Shown in pieces: positions 9,484-20,046 of a stretch of DNA of 41,193 nucleotides; the first letter of the stretch is position 1, and each line of letters starts with the position of its first letter. Location: positions 1-41,193 of the forward strand of contig JAFRZH010000030.1 in NCBI GenBank assembly GCA_017442645.1, given 5' to 3'. The notes under the pieces are model-generated. The model had not been told where the DNA came from. It did not search any database and saw only the letters and a program-made list of their open reading frames with translations. This DNA is from a bacterium (GTDB lineage: Bacteria; Patescibacteria; JAEDAM01; Absconditabacterales; Absconditicoccaceae). The translations under genes were made by a program, and so were the position numbers.

Positions 9484-10158
9484 CTATTCAATCCTCCAAT
9501 CAATCGGACTGATTCCCTGCTCCACTAGATACGCATTTGTCTGAGAAAAAGGCTTACTTCCAAAAAAACCTCTATCCGCAGAAAAAGGAGAAGGATGCGG
9601 AGCGGTCAGAATTTTGTGCTTTGTATCATCAATTAAAGCTTTCTTTTGTTGTGCAAATGCTCCTCGAAGAATAAAAACCAAATGTTCTTTTTTCTGAGAA
9701 AGTAAAGAAATAACCTGATCCGTAAAAATCTGCCATCAAATATCTTTATGGGAATTGGCTTTATCTTTTTCTACCGTTAAGGTGGCATTAAGGAGAAAGA
9801 CTCCTTGTGTAGTTCGCGGAGTAAGATTTCCCGTTGTTGCAGGAGTAATCCCTAAATCACTTTGCATTTCTTTGTAAATATTTCTGAGAGAAGGTGGAAT
9901 TTTAACCCCATCTTGCACTGAAAAACAAAGTCCATGAGCTTCTCCTTCTCCATGATAAGGATCTTGCCCTAAAATTACGACCTTTACCTTGTCGAACGGT
10001 GTCAAATTAAAAGCATTAAAAATATCTTGTCCTTTAGGGAAAATTACTTTTCATTGTTGTCTTTCTTTTACCAGAAAATCTTTGATTGCATAAAAATACG
10101 GTTTCTGGAATTCATCAGCGAGAACTGCTTTTCGTGAAGACTCGATTTGCACGTTCAA
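9484..10158 (-). CDS. ung: Uracil-DNA glycosylase, family 1
   Basis: Removes uracil from DNA. 224 residues, the family's usual length. The water-activating loop [18 protein letters not shown] and the minor-groove loop [18 protein letters not shown] are intact. In-frame TGAs give DIGWQIF and RQQGKVIFP, matching the conserved GWE/GK positions. There is no ATG at the expected N-terminus; TTG at 10158 (LNVQIESS...) fits the family, and GTG at 10152 is an alternative. It is third in a minus-strand run secF, PAP2, ung with a 33-base gap to PAP2. Confidence 0.94.
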
Positions 10159-10191
10159 AGGAACATTTTTCTGTCAATCCATTCAGATTTT

Positions 10192-10830
10192 TTATCTTTT
10201 AAAAATTTTTTCTTGAAGATTGATACAAGGAGTGATAAGATATTTCTTCATCAAAGAGAAAAGAGAAGTCTGACTGAAAACAATCGTAAGGATCAAAGAC
10301 AAAAGGATCCCTCCAATAATATCGCTTGGCCAATGCACAACCGTAAAAATCCTACAACAACACATCACTAACGAAATAACCACAAACGTATATCCTGCAA
10401 AAATCATTTTTTTATTCTTCACCTTATACCCTCGAAAAAGCGTTGCTAATGCAAATGACATAGAAACAACCGCATGATCAGAGGGGAAAGAACTTTCAGG
10501 TAAAAATTGATGTAAAATCGTTTCTTCGGTATCATCGTATAAAATAGCATTAGGTCTTTGTTTATAGAAAAATCGTTGAATTCCTATATTGATGAGCGTA
10601 CAAAAAAGACAGGAGAAAAAGATAAATAAAGCTCCTTCTTTAGATTCTTTCTCTTTTTTGATAATTCCTTTGAGATAAAGAACAACCAAAAAAATCGGAT
10701 ATAAAAAGACAAAAATATCAGCACCAATAGGAGCAAATTGTTCTAACCAAGGATTTTTATTTACGATTTCAATCGCTTGATGTAAAAGTTTTTCTCACCA
10801 TTGAGGCTCGATAAGTGCAATTTTATGCAT
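10192..10830 (-). CDS. PAP2-family membrane phosphatase (undecaprenyl-diphosphatase type)
   Basis: A 212-residue integral membrane protein with the three PAP2 motifs: KQRP (about 89), PSDHA (about 114) and R-x5-H-x3-D in CRIFTVVHWPSD (about 160-170). The N-terminus (EPQWGEKLLHQAIE) and hydrophobic helices are like BcrC/YbjG enzymes, which dephosphorylate undecaprenyl diphosphate to recycle the cell-wall lipid carrier. That substrate fits the peptidoglycan genes nearby but is inferred; phosphatidic acid phosphatase is the alternative. It starts 54 bases after the secF stop. Confidence 0.88.
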
Positions 10831-10884
10831 GAATCATTCATAAACTAAAATCTTCTAGAGTAAAACTCACGAAGAATCTCTTTT

Positions 10885-11844
10885 CTATTTCTTGATAACT
10901 TTATTTTTAAATACTTTCATAAACAAATTAGTAAGTGAACCTCATAAGAATATAGAAGATACTGTAGAAATAACAATTCCCATTCCAACAGTAAAAGCAA
11001 ATTGTTGAAGTACAGAAGCCCCACCACTAAAACAGAACATTCAAATTAATACCAATAAAGTAGAAAATGATGTTCCAATTGATCTTCTCATAGTTTGCCA
11101 AAGACTATCTTCTACAACATTTGCTATTTGAAGAGATTTTTCTTTTGAACCTTTGATAATATTTTCTCTAATTCTATCAAAAATTACAATTACATCATTA
11201 ATTCCATAAGCCACAATTGTAAGTAATGCTGTAATAAAAATAGTATCTACTTGTACGGTTTTATTCACCATCATCCAAAATCCATACACTCCTAATGTTA
11301 CACAAATATCAAATACAAGTACACAAAAAACAGTAGAAATAAGAACTTCAGCTGGTATTTCTTTCCTAATCTTCCCAAAGGCAAATAATACATAGATTAC
11401 CATTAAAAGAATTCCAATAATCAAAGCTTTAAAAGCGGTGCTTTGCATGTAATCTCATACACTTGGTCCTATGAGAGTTTGTCCATTTAATTCATCTACA
11501 GAATTAATCATTTTTTCAGAAAGAAGAAAAGTCTGAATATCATGAGAAAGTTCTGTAATCTTTTCATCGTTTTCAAGATCTGCATTAATTTTTATTGTCA
11601 TTTCTTTATCTTCTTGATTTACATTAATACGAGTATCTTTATATCCCTGATTCTCAAGAAAATTTTCTAATTTTTCTTGGAAATCGTTATCTTCTTTGTT
11701 AGAATTTAAAGAAATACTTACTCATCAAGTAAATTCTTCAGAATATTGTGCTGTAAAATAAAATAAAAAAACAGAACAAACAACCAAAATTCAAGCAATT
11801 CCTGCCCAAAGTAATGACTTCCCTACAATATTAAATCTTTTCAT
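10885..11844 (-). CDS. secF: Protein translocase subunit SecF
   Basis: 319 residues, one N-terminal transmembrane helix, an extracytoplasmic domain, then five more helices, as in SecF. The FTGG motif after helix 1 is encoded ACT TGA TGA. Conserved features include LIGPSVG before helix 2, AYGINDVIVIFDRIREN and SLWQTMRRSIGTS. Works with SecD to pull exported proteins through SecYEG. No secD is next to it; the upstream neighbour is divergent. Heads a minus-strand run with PAP2 and ung. Confidence 0.95.
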
Positions 11845-12083
11845 TGTATAAAAAAATAAATAAATTTTCTGTATTATATATTTTTTTCTTGTAGTTTCAA
11901 CAAGAACTTTTTCAAGGAAAATTTTTCTGTTAGAAAAAAACTTAGAAAAAGCTTAGAAAAAAACTTGATTTTTTACTCTAAATAAATAATTAATTATAAT
12001 TAAAGTTCATTGTGATCTCTTAAAAATAAAAACTTCGATAGAGAGAAACAAATGAGTTTTCTTTTATTCTAATTGCTCATTTT

Positions 12084-13484
12084 ATGAATAATTTTCATTT
12101 TACAAAGATTATTGCTAGTGTAAGCCCCATTCTTGCAAAAGAGACAGTACTTAGTAAAATTATTAATTTAGTAGACGTTTTTTCTATTACCTTATCTCAT
12201 GGATATGATGATAATAATAAGAAATATATTGATACTCTTATGAAATTGGATAATAGTAAAACTATTATTATTGAAACAAGAGGGAATAATATTAGAGTTA
12301 AAAATACAGACTCTGTTCCTGTAGCTTTGGGACAAAATATCATTGTTGATTATTCAGAATATACTCAAGAATCGGAGAAAAAAATTTATATTGATTATGG
12401 ACATCTTGATTTATTAGATATTTGAGATGAAATTATCTTTGAACAATCTCAAGCAATAGCTAAAGTAAAATCAAAAAAGGAAGATTATGTTGAATGTGAA
12501 ATTACTAGAGCAGAAAAAAAGAAAGTGCTTCTTTATGATAGAGTTTCTCTTCAACATAATGAAGAAGAAAAAAATAGTATTTCAGAGCAGGATAAAAAAG
12601 ATATTCTATGGGGAGTAGAATATGGTGCTCATATTGTGTGTTTAGCTGCTTGTAATAGTTTAGCTCATCTTGAAAGTTGTAGATTCTTTCTTGAGGATCA
12701 TAATCATGAAACAGTGAAGGTTTTTGCAAAAATAGAAACCGAAACTTGATTTAAAAATATTGAAGAAATTAGCACTATTGCTGATGGGATAATATTAACC
12801 GTTGATATGATTGAAGAACTTCAGAACGAAGATATTCTTTCCCAAATGATTGATAATCTAAGAGAAAAAGGACTTCCTGTTATTATCACTTATGCAAAAA
12901 AACAAGGAACCTTAGATTATCCTTTCAATGAGGAAAAATCTATTGAAAAAATATGTCAATATGGAGTAGATGGAATAATGATGGAAACCCTAATTGACGA
13001 AGAAACAGTTTTTGATGTAATTGATGCTTTAGGGAAAAATGTAGAAAAGTATGAAACTACAGTTGAATCAAAAAAGCTATCTAAATTTGAAAAAAATGAA
13101 AACGAAATTAGGGATTATATCATTTATAATGCTTATAGAGTTACTAAAGAACTTGATATAAAAGCAATTGTTTGTTTTACAGAAACTTGATATAGTGCTG
13201 CTAAAATTGCATCATTAAATCCCAAAGTCCCTGTTATTACTTTTACAAAAGAAAATTCTACATACAGATTTTTAAATCTAATTTGGGGGGTAAAGGGGTA
13301 TAAAATTTCTCAGTCTTTTAATTACGAAAGTTTAAAGAAGATAGGGAAAGAGATGATTAGAATTATCTTTAAGTGAAATATTTCTTTAGATGATAAAATT
13401 CTTATCATTCAAACGAATGAAGATAATTCAGATGAAAAGAAAGAAATGAATGGTATTGAACTTTATAATTTTAAAAATATTTAA
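12084..13484 (+). CDS. pyk: Pyruvate-kinase-like protein with eroded active site
   Basis: 466 residues aligning end to end with pyruvate kinase: TKIIASVSP at the N-terminus, SHG motif, B domain, KIETETGFKNIEEI (canonical KIEN.eG...NIDEI) and the C-terminal allosteric-type domain (AIVCFTETGYSAAKIASLNP). The catalytic signatures are lost: R-x-N-x-SHG is S-x-T-x-SHG, MVARGDLG is replaced by IILTVDMIEE, DTKGPEIR by ETRGNNIR, and the NPxPTRAE region is absent. The lysine of KIE remains. Loss of phosphoenolpyruvate and metal ligands suggests it is not an ordinary pyruvate kinase. Start ATG 12084; TATAAT at 11995 may serve it. Confidence 0.8.
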
Positions 13485-13488
13485 TATA

Positions 13489-13516
13489 AAAGAGAGGATT
13501 TTATTCTCTCTTTTTT
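13489..13516. terminator. Terminator between convergent genes
   Basis: AAAGAGAG, 9-base loop, CTCTCTTT and T-run, between the pyk-like stop (13484) and the minus-strand stop at 13518. Likely works on both strands. Confidence 0.85.
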
Positions 13517-13517
13517 A

Positions 13518-14351
13518 TTAATCAATCAATGAAAATTGATAAGGAATGGTCAATCATCTTGTCACGGTTCGTAGAAGTTTTTTTTCTTGAAGAAAAAATG
13601 CTTCACTCTGATTAGAATAAATATCCAAAGAATACTCCAAGGTATTTTCTGTTTTTTGATGAGCAATTTTTTCGTAAACCTTTTCAAAACTCCTTTCAAT
13701 AAAAGAAAAATCATGAAACCTTATTTTATGAAAATTGAAGAAAGATTTAAAAGTTCTCTGCATTTGAAAAAAACGGTAATGAAGAGGAATAATAGTATCT
13801 ACTCCAGCATCTTTAAAATATCTTAAATCATTTTTCATAGTCTTAATCAAAAAAGGATTATGCACTCCTAAATCCTGAATATTATACATTCGAGATCATG
13901 CAGCTTTTACTCGATAAGCAAAAGGGAAATGAAATTTTTTTGTTGCCTGTTGTTTATCTGTAAGAGAAAATTTATTTTCCTCTTGAGCGATAAGATTTTG
14001 AGATATTTCCCTACTAGAAAAATCTGTTAAGATGCCTATTTTGCCTACTAGTGAAAAAGGGAAAACGAATTCTTGTAAATAACATGAAAAAAGAGGGAAA
14101 ATCTGATTCTTATATAGATTGTCTTGCAAAAAATAGAGTTCATAGACTGGATCAAGAATAATCTTTTCTGCTCACTTTTTTCTTAAAAAATCTATTTCTT
14201 TTTGAAGATTCTTAATAATAAAATTAAAATCCTTACTTCCAAAAGGATACAATGTCTGATCTCTGAAAATTACGTAAGAATGATTGAATTTTGTTAATAC
14301 CGAAAAAAGACTTAAAGTATCGTTTCATGAACTAATAATCCCTATTTTCAT
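13518..14351 (-). CDS. Asp/Glu-racemase-fold protein lacking both catalytic cysteines (MurI-like)
   Basis: 277 residues. The order IGIISSGNDTLSLFSVL, YPFGSKDFNFII, RKKGAEKIILDP, GKIGILTDF and AGVDTIIPLHYRF mirrors glutamate racemase (DSGVGGLTVL, PYGTK, GvkaiViACNT, GviGT, GcDtliLGCTHYP). Where MurI has the cysteines of ACNT and GCTHY, this protein has ILDPVYE and IPLHYRF. Glutamate racemase supplies D-Glu for peptidoglycan; without cysteines that reaction is not expected. It overlaps the upstream gene by 20 bases. TGA encodes glycines in SSGND and KKGAEK. The assignment rests on motif order and is moderately certain. Confidence 0.6.
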
Positions 14352-14985
14352 TAATATTTGCTTGATATGTAAAATATTCTTTTGTTGCTACGATTAAGTT
14401 TTCTAAAGAATCTGCATTTTGAAGAGATTCGATGAGATTCTTAAAGTCTTTTAACTGGGAAATTTTATCTTCTAATTGTTTAGCTTCTATCATTTCTTCT
14501 TGAGAAAATCATTCTTGTTTTCCACTAAAAAGATCTTGTGTCTTATTTATCTCCCATTGAAATTTATTGATTTTATATTGAAGTTCCCATTCTTTTAATT
14601 TGATAGGCAACAAAATTTTCTCCTTGTATTTTATAAAAATCATTTTTTCGAAATTTTGAATTTGTCACAATAATTGGTTTTTATATTTTTCCAAAAACAA
14701 AAAATGTTGTTGTTTTTCTTTAAAAAGATTGCTCCAATATACTACATCCTGTTTATTTTGGATACGACGATAAATACTCTCAAGTTCCTTATAAGTTTGA
14801 TTCATATTTTGTTCTAAGGTATTGAGATAAAGATTGCATTTTTTAGTATTATCCGTTTCATTAAAATAAATGGTAAAATTATCCCCAATAATACTACAAA
14901 AAAGATATTCTTCTAAATATGCAAAAACTCCTCAAAAGAGGCTAAAAAAACTTCCAAGTATTATTACATATTTTATAAATTTCAT
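14332..14985 (-). CDS. Unknown exported or membrane-anchored coiled-coil protein
   Basis: 217 residues. An N-terminal hydrophobic segment (VIILGSFFSLFGGVFAYL) acts as signal peptide or anchor. The rest is helical with long charged stretches predicted to form coiled coils (QNMNQTYKELESIYRRIQ, QEEMIEAKQLEDKISQL). I do not recognise a family. It lies between holA and the MurI-like gene and overlaps the latter by 20 bases, so the three are probably co-transcribed. Confidence 0.7.
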
Positions 14986-15069
14986 CTTTTTAAAAGAATA
15001 AAAGTCAGAATTTTTATCTTATGGTTCTCTTTTTATATTTTAATGTTTAAGGATTTTATTTGTGACCTC

Positions 15070-16068
15070 TTATTTTATTTTCTCTTTTGCGAAGAGCAGT
15101 TTTTTTATTTCAAGTCGAAAATATTCCTCTGTAATAATCCCTTTTTTTATTCCTGATTCTATCCGTATTAATCCATGAAGAAAATTAATGATATATGTTT
15201 TTTTTTCAAGTAAAGACTTTATTTTTGTTAATGTCTTTTTTAAAACAAAGGGGTGTATTTTAAGTTCAGATGCTAAAATTTTTTGATCTTTTATCCCTTT
15301 TTCATAAGCATCAATTAATAACAAATCATTTTTTATTCCCCAATGAAAGAACCCCATTGTCATAACCCAATTATTCCCCTCTTCTTGCATATGTTCAATA
15401 TATTTTATTGCTTTTTCAGGAGAATCAAGTAATGCATCAAAAAATTCAAAATTATTTACTTCTGGAGTAAGAAATAAGAAATTTTCCATATTTGCAGAAG
15501 TAAAATGAAAATCAGGGTGAATATTTTTATACCATGCTAATTTATACAATTCGCTTTCAATACGAAACTGATCACTCCCAATAAAATGAAAAAATGTATC
15601 AATTTCTGAACTTCAGAAATTTAAAGATAAAGAATCAGATTTCTCTTTGATAAATTGTTTTAGTTCTCTTTCATCAAGAAGGGGAAAATTTTTGATATTC
15701 TCTTGGGGAAAAGCTTTAAAAAATTTTGTTCTTTTATCTGGCTTATAAGAAACCAAAATCAAAACTACCCCATCAGGGATATTACGGTTAAGAATATCAT
15801 TAGCAATATCCTCTATTTCTTCTATCTTTAAAGTATTTCACGGCGTAGAATCTAACGGTATTCCATTAAGAATAATGATTTTATGAGAAGAAAAGAGTCA
15901 TCATCAGTAAAGTTGCTGTTCAATTTCCTCCACATTCCGATTGATTGGAGTATAGTAATGAAGAGAAGCTTCAGGATATTTTAATAAAAAACTTGTATAT
16001 CGTCTTGTGATTTCTTGAGTAATGGTACATTGATTTTCTCCAGTAAAAAGCGTAATAGTTTTTTGCAT
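15070..16068 (-). CDS. holA: DNA polymerase III delta subunit (clamp loader)
   Basis: 332 residues. The N-terminal ITLFTGENQCTITQEITRRY, LYGGGLFSSHKIIILNG and NIPDGVVLILVSYKPDKRTKFFK form the AAA+-like module typical of HolA (normal form SLF...r.vvve). The central SEIDTFFHFIGSDQFRIESELYKLAWY and the C-terminal GFFHWGIKNDLLLI with LASELKIHPFVLKKTL match domains II and III. Delta opens the sliding clamp. TGA gives glycines in YGGGLFS and LNFGSSE. It is first in a minus-strand run and divergent from the flippase. Confidence 0.88.
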
Positions 16069-16096
16069 ATTTACCATAACAAGGGGAAATAAAATT

Positions 16097-16124
16097 TTAG
16101 CATTTTATAAAAAAACAATATAGT
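16097..16124 (+). promoter_or_regulatory. Probable promoter of the flippase gene
   Basis: TTAGCA (16097-16102), 16 bases, TATAGT (16119-16124), about 22 bases before ATG 16147. The -10 and spacing match the S-layer head promoter; the -35 is weaker. Confidence 0.45.
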
Positions 16125-16146
16125 AATCTTAGCTTTTTTTTCAAGT

Positions 16147-17748
16147 ATGAAGTGTCATATTGATTTCCCTTCACAAAACATTACAATATCAAAAACTTTT
16201 ACTGACTTTTTTCTCATGAATTCTGATCATAAATTAGTAATAAAAGATGCGGCTTGGCAACTCTTTGGGAGAATTATTAGTGCTCTCTTTGGTTTTGTGA
16301 TTACCAAAATTATTTCTTCCTACTTAGGGCCTTTGAGATATGGAGATTATGGAACGATTTTTAGATATTTTGCTTGGTGGACAGCATTAGTGGATTTTGG
16401 AATCTATGTTATTGCGGTCAAAAGACTCGGAGCGATCAAAGAAGAACAAGGAGATGACTCTTCCGAATTGAAAGAAAATTATCATAAATTTTTGGGAACG
16501 AGGGTTTTTATGATTATGCTGATTTATACGTTTGCGATTATCGTTGCTTATCTCATTCCTGCTTATACTTCCAATGAATTTATCATTCGAGGGCTTCCGC
16601 TTGCGATGCTTTATTCTGCAAGTAATATGTTTGTGGGGATTCAGCAACTTCCACTCCAACTTTTTTGGAAAATGAATAGATTGAGTTGGTCGCTCATCGT
16701 TGCAAGATTATCGCAATTAGTTATTCTGATTCCTACGGTTTTTTTCTTTTTCAAAGATCTGAGCTTCGAAGGAGAGATTACAACAAAAACGATGGTTTTG
16801 AGTTTTTGTTTGGTGGTTTTTTCCGTCGTTGCAAGTGCGATTGGTCAAAATGTCGATGTCCATTTGAGGAGTAAAGAACTTTTACCGTTCAAAATTCGTA
16901 TCGATAAGATCTTTATCAAAGATATTTTCAAGTCTAATCGAAAATACGGTTTTGCTTATTTTTTTAGTAGTTTTCATACTTTGATAGTCCTCATGTTTAT
17001 GGGGCGATTTTTCCCGACTGCCGAAGGATTCAAATATTCATGATTTTGGGCGTTATCTTTGTCTTTGATTGAAATTCTTTTGATTATTCCGTCCTCTCTA
17101 GGGAATAGTCTCCTCCATAAAATTCCTAATTATGAAGAAAAAGAAAAGAAGAAAAGTCTGGGGAATCTTCTCAATTTAGTAGTGCGAATTGGAGGAATTA
17201 TTGCCATCAACTTTTGGATTTTTAGCAAAGAAATTATCACTATCGTTTCCAATGCAGACTTCCTTGGAACTTGGGAAAGTCGATGATCCGATCAGATTTT
17301 ACCTTTTTTGGGAATTGTGTTGGTTTTAAGTTTTATTAAGCAAATCTTCAATTATCTTTTTGTAGCACTTGATAAACAAAATGTCCTTTTTAAAAATAAT
17401 CTCATTGGAGTGATTGTAGGGGTAATTGTGGGGATTTTTGTGATTCCCAAGCGAAATTTGATAGGAGGAGTGATTACACAAATTTTGATTGAAAGTTTTT
17501 TTACTTGAGGAGCGATTCTTATTGCAAAAAGAGAAAAAAGTCTGCCTATTCTACAAAAAAAGAATTCCTTAATGATCGGAGGAATCCTTGTTTGAATGGC
17601 TCTCCTTGGTCGATGAATCAGATTTTTTTATCCTGAACAATTCTCTCTAGGAATGTTTTTCCTTGTCGCTGGAATTTTGAATCTTTTTATCGTCGGGATT
17701 TCCTTTCCCGTAATCAAAAAAGTTGCTAAAGGGTTAACAAAAGAGTAA
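16147..17748 (+). CDS. Polysaccharide/lipid flippase, Wzx/MATE-like (MOP superfamily)
   Basis: 533 residues with 12 or more transmembrane helices. The N-terminal AAWQLFGRIISALFGFVITK followed by YLGPLRYGDYGTIF is the Wzx/RfbX signature of MOP-superfamily exporters, which flip undecaprenyl-linked sugars across the membrane. TGA-coded glycines occur at 17041, 17284, 17506 and further on. The start could be ATG 16147 or ATG 16216 (MNSDHKLVIKDAAW...), which fits the family better. Whether it moves lipid II or another glycan cannot be told. It ends 12 bases from the convergent lysozyme-like gene. Confidence 0.88.
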
Positions 17749-17760
17749 AAAATGCTATTT

Positions 17761-18693
17761 TTAGAGTTTTTTTTGATATTCTTTTGCAAATCTTGCATAA
17801 TCATTTGCTCTATTAGTTCCATTAATAATCTTTCTTGCACCGACAAAATCCTGTTTGTTTCATGAAATATATTGATTTAACCTTGCTCATGTAAAACTTC
17901 CATGCATCATACCATAAACTAAAATAAAAGCAGCCAAATCATTGCTTTGTAAAATTAAATCAGGATTTTTAACAAGATCAATGTTTCCCATTATTTTCCC
18001 TTTATTATCTTTAAATCTCCTTCATGATTTTTGGATAATTTGAGTAAATTTGTTATAATTTTCTTTTCGTGTAAGTTGTACATATCATCTTCCATAATAA
18101 ACCTGCCCCGTTTGGGAATCTTTAATTCAATAGTTTTTTCCTCTTCAGCATCCAATTTCCCTTATATTTTTAAATGAACATTCTCCTTTCACAGTTGCTA
18201 AAATATATGCAATTTGTCCTTTATCAGTAACTCCCATACATTTTGCTCGTTTATAAATAAAGTTTTCTTGTTGATTTAGGCTAGGTAATTCATTAACACT
18301 TTCTGGACTTTTAATATTTTGAGCCAAAAGATTCAACTGTTGTTTAGTCTCTTGTTCGATTTGTTTTTGTTTTCATTCAAGAGACTTAAAAAGTTTTTCT
18401 TCTTCTTTCACGGGGAAACAGTTTGTAAAAAGAAAAGAAGTCATATTTCTCCAATTATTTAGAGCAAAATTTTTAAATTTTCACCAATCCTTAAAATTAT
18501 CTCGAGATCGATGATTTTCATTTCCTTTATTTAAATCAGAAAAATGTTCTGGTATTTGAGTTTCGCCTTTAAGAATTTTTTTAATATCACCCTCAAGGGG
18601 AAATAAAATCATTTTTTGAAAAAATTTCAATTCTTTTTTGAATTCATCTAAATATTTTTCAGTGACTTGTTCTTTAACGGTTTCTGGATTCAT
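17761..18693 (-). CDS. GH19 chitinase/lysozyme-type cell-wall hydrolase
   Basis: 310 residues. The C-terminal half has the GH19-type endolysin pattern: IAYILATVKGECSF with the likely catalytic Glu, REIGCGRGKNYGI, then YYGRGYVQLTRKENYNKF, NPDLILQSNDLAAFILVYGM and NGTNRANDYARFAKEY. Such enzymes cut peptidoglycan or chitin. The N-terminal 140 residues are helical and charged, with no signal peptide seen. TGA supplies glycines in GCGRGKNYG and GRGYVQ. It may act in wall remodelling, attack on a host cell, or derive from a phage; the missing signal peptide argues for a phage-like or holin-dependent route. Confidence 0.82.
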
Positions 18694-18719
18694 GAAAATA
18701 GAATATTAAAAGTATTTAT

Positions 18720-18748
18720 ATTATACTTAAAAACAAAGAAAAAAGCAA
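18720..18748 (-). promoter_or_regulatory. Promoter of the GH19 hydrolase
   Basis: On the minus strand TTGCTT (18743-18748), 17 bases, TATAAT (18720-18725), 27 bases before the start codon. Confidence 0.65.
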
Positions 18749-18831
18749 CTATTCCCCTAATACTGTTAATCAGCTAATAAATTGCAAATTTCCCCTATTT
18801 CTCCCATAAAGTCTCTACTATTCTTGAATGA

Positions 18832-19281
18832 TTAACCAATACCTAGTTGATATCATAAATGATGAATCATCGTTGCAGGTCCACATCACAAAAGAAAGAA
18901 ATTATACCAATTAAAATAGCTAGCTCCATACACCAATACTAGTAATATCGCAAATTCAATCAGATTTTTTTTCTTTTTTTTGATAATACAAATAGATAAA
19001 ATACACAATGAAGTTAAAAAACCAAAAAAACATAATAAATCTCACGGAGTAGACCTGAACATATAAAAAAAACTGTTTGACATAAGATGACTAATAATGA
19101 ATTTTGGAGAATCTATTATAATTTCTTTATTTTCTTCTAAATCTAAATATGCTCGTAAAGTACTTCAAAATTCTGGTAACACAAATCAATAAATAAAGAT
19201 TCCAAAGAAAAAAAGAAAAACAAGAATCCAAAGCAAATAGGGTATTAATTCAGAAGATTTTTTTTTATTTTTATCATGCAT
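18832..19281 (-). CDS. Small membrane protein, unknown
   Basis: 149 residues with about four hydrophobic helices (LIPYLLWILVFLFFFGIFIY, LLCFFGFLTSLCILSICII, LIEFAILLVLVYGASYF, and a weaker last one). It is readable only with TGA = Gly (for example FIYGFVLPEFGS, LLGCGPATM). No family recognised. It starts 9 bases after the stop of a second small membrane protein, so the two are likely a unit. Confidence 0.65.
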
Positions 19282-19290
19282 TATTCAAAC

Positions 19291-19677
19291 TTACTTAAAT
19301 AAAAAATAAAGGATCATTCCTCAAACAATAAGTATTCCAAAAGGAATAAGAACACTCTTTGTAAATGTTTTTTGTTTTTTAAGGTAAAAAATACAGAAAA
19401 TACTAAGAGCAAGTGAAAAAATAACCCCTCATAATGAATAACATCTATAAGCATTTCAAAACAATTCTTGTACAAGATCGAGAAAAAACTGTTTTTTATC
19501 TTGGAGATCAAGATTATCTCATCGAAATAATATTGATCCACTGTATCGAAAATCTTTTTGTGTTAAAAGGTAAGATCCCAATAAGATACTTCCATACATA
19601 ATTGCTCACATTACATGATACACTAATCCTATGGCGAATGCTCATCGAACGAAAGAGGAAATTTTTATATTTTTCAT
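19291..19677 (-). CDS. Small membrane protein, unknown
   Basis: 128 residues with three hydrophobic segments (FAIGLVYHVMGAIMYGSILL, GGVIFSLALSIFCIFYL, VLIPFGILIVGGMILYFL). The loop FRYSGSILFRGDNLDLQDKKQ may be exposed. Several TGA-coded glycines lie within the helices. No family recognised; upstream of and probably co-transcribed with the 149-residue membrane protein. Confidence 0.65.
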
Positions 19678-19846
19678 GAAATAGTATAAAAATTAAAACA
19701 ATCCCATTATAAACACATGGATGAATAAATGCAAAAAAATTTGACTTTAAATACAAAATAATTATCCTCTTACTTTGTGATCATGATTTAAAAATAAAAA
19801 GAGAAGTTATTTCTATTGTAGATTTTATTTCTCCAGCAAAGTAAAA

Positions 19847-19957
19847 CTCTGAATCAGAGAAAACTTTGATCATAGATTTATCTATGGTGGGCAGGATATT
19901 GTCCCGGTTACTCAGGCTAGTAAGCTATTTATCCCTCCGAAGAGTTAGAAAACTTCG
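19847..19957 (+). ncRNA. Structured intergenic region, possible RNA or leader
   Basis: In the 370-base gap before the gene at 20047 there is a run of hairpins: CTCTG-AAT-CAGAG (19847-19859), CATAGA-TTTA-TCTATG (19871-19886), a GGGCA...TGTCCC pairing, and CGAAG...CTTCG (19938-19957). The stretch is also richer in G+C than its surroundings. No RNA family could be assigned. It could be a small RNA or the 5' leader of the downstream gene. Confidence 0.35.
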
Positions 19958-20046
19958 CAAAAAAATGAAACAACAAGTAAAGAAGGCTGTAACAAATGAT
20001 AGTTTTTCCTTTACTGAAAAATTATGAAAATAAAAATTAAAATAAA

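Noticed and set aside
14666..14681. CACAATAATTG inside the 217-residue gene resembles the complement of the junction site
   Set aside because: Match ends after 11 bases and there is no extended homology or tail sequence beside it.
19880..19945. Weak resemblance to 5S rRNA loop C (CTCAGG...AGTAAGC)
   Set aside because: The loop E and GAGAGTAGG parts are absent, the terminal helix is not found, and no other rRNA is nearby.
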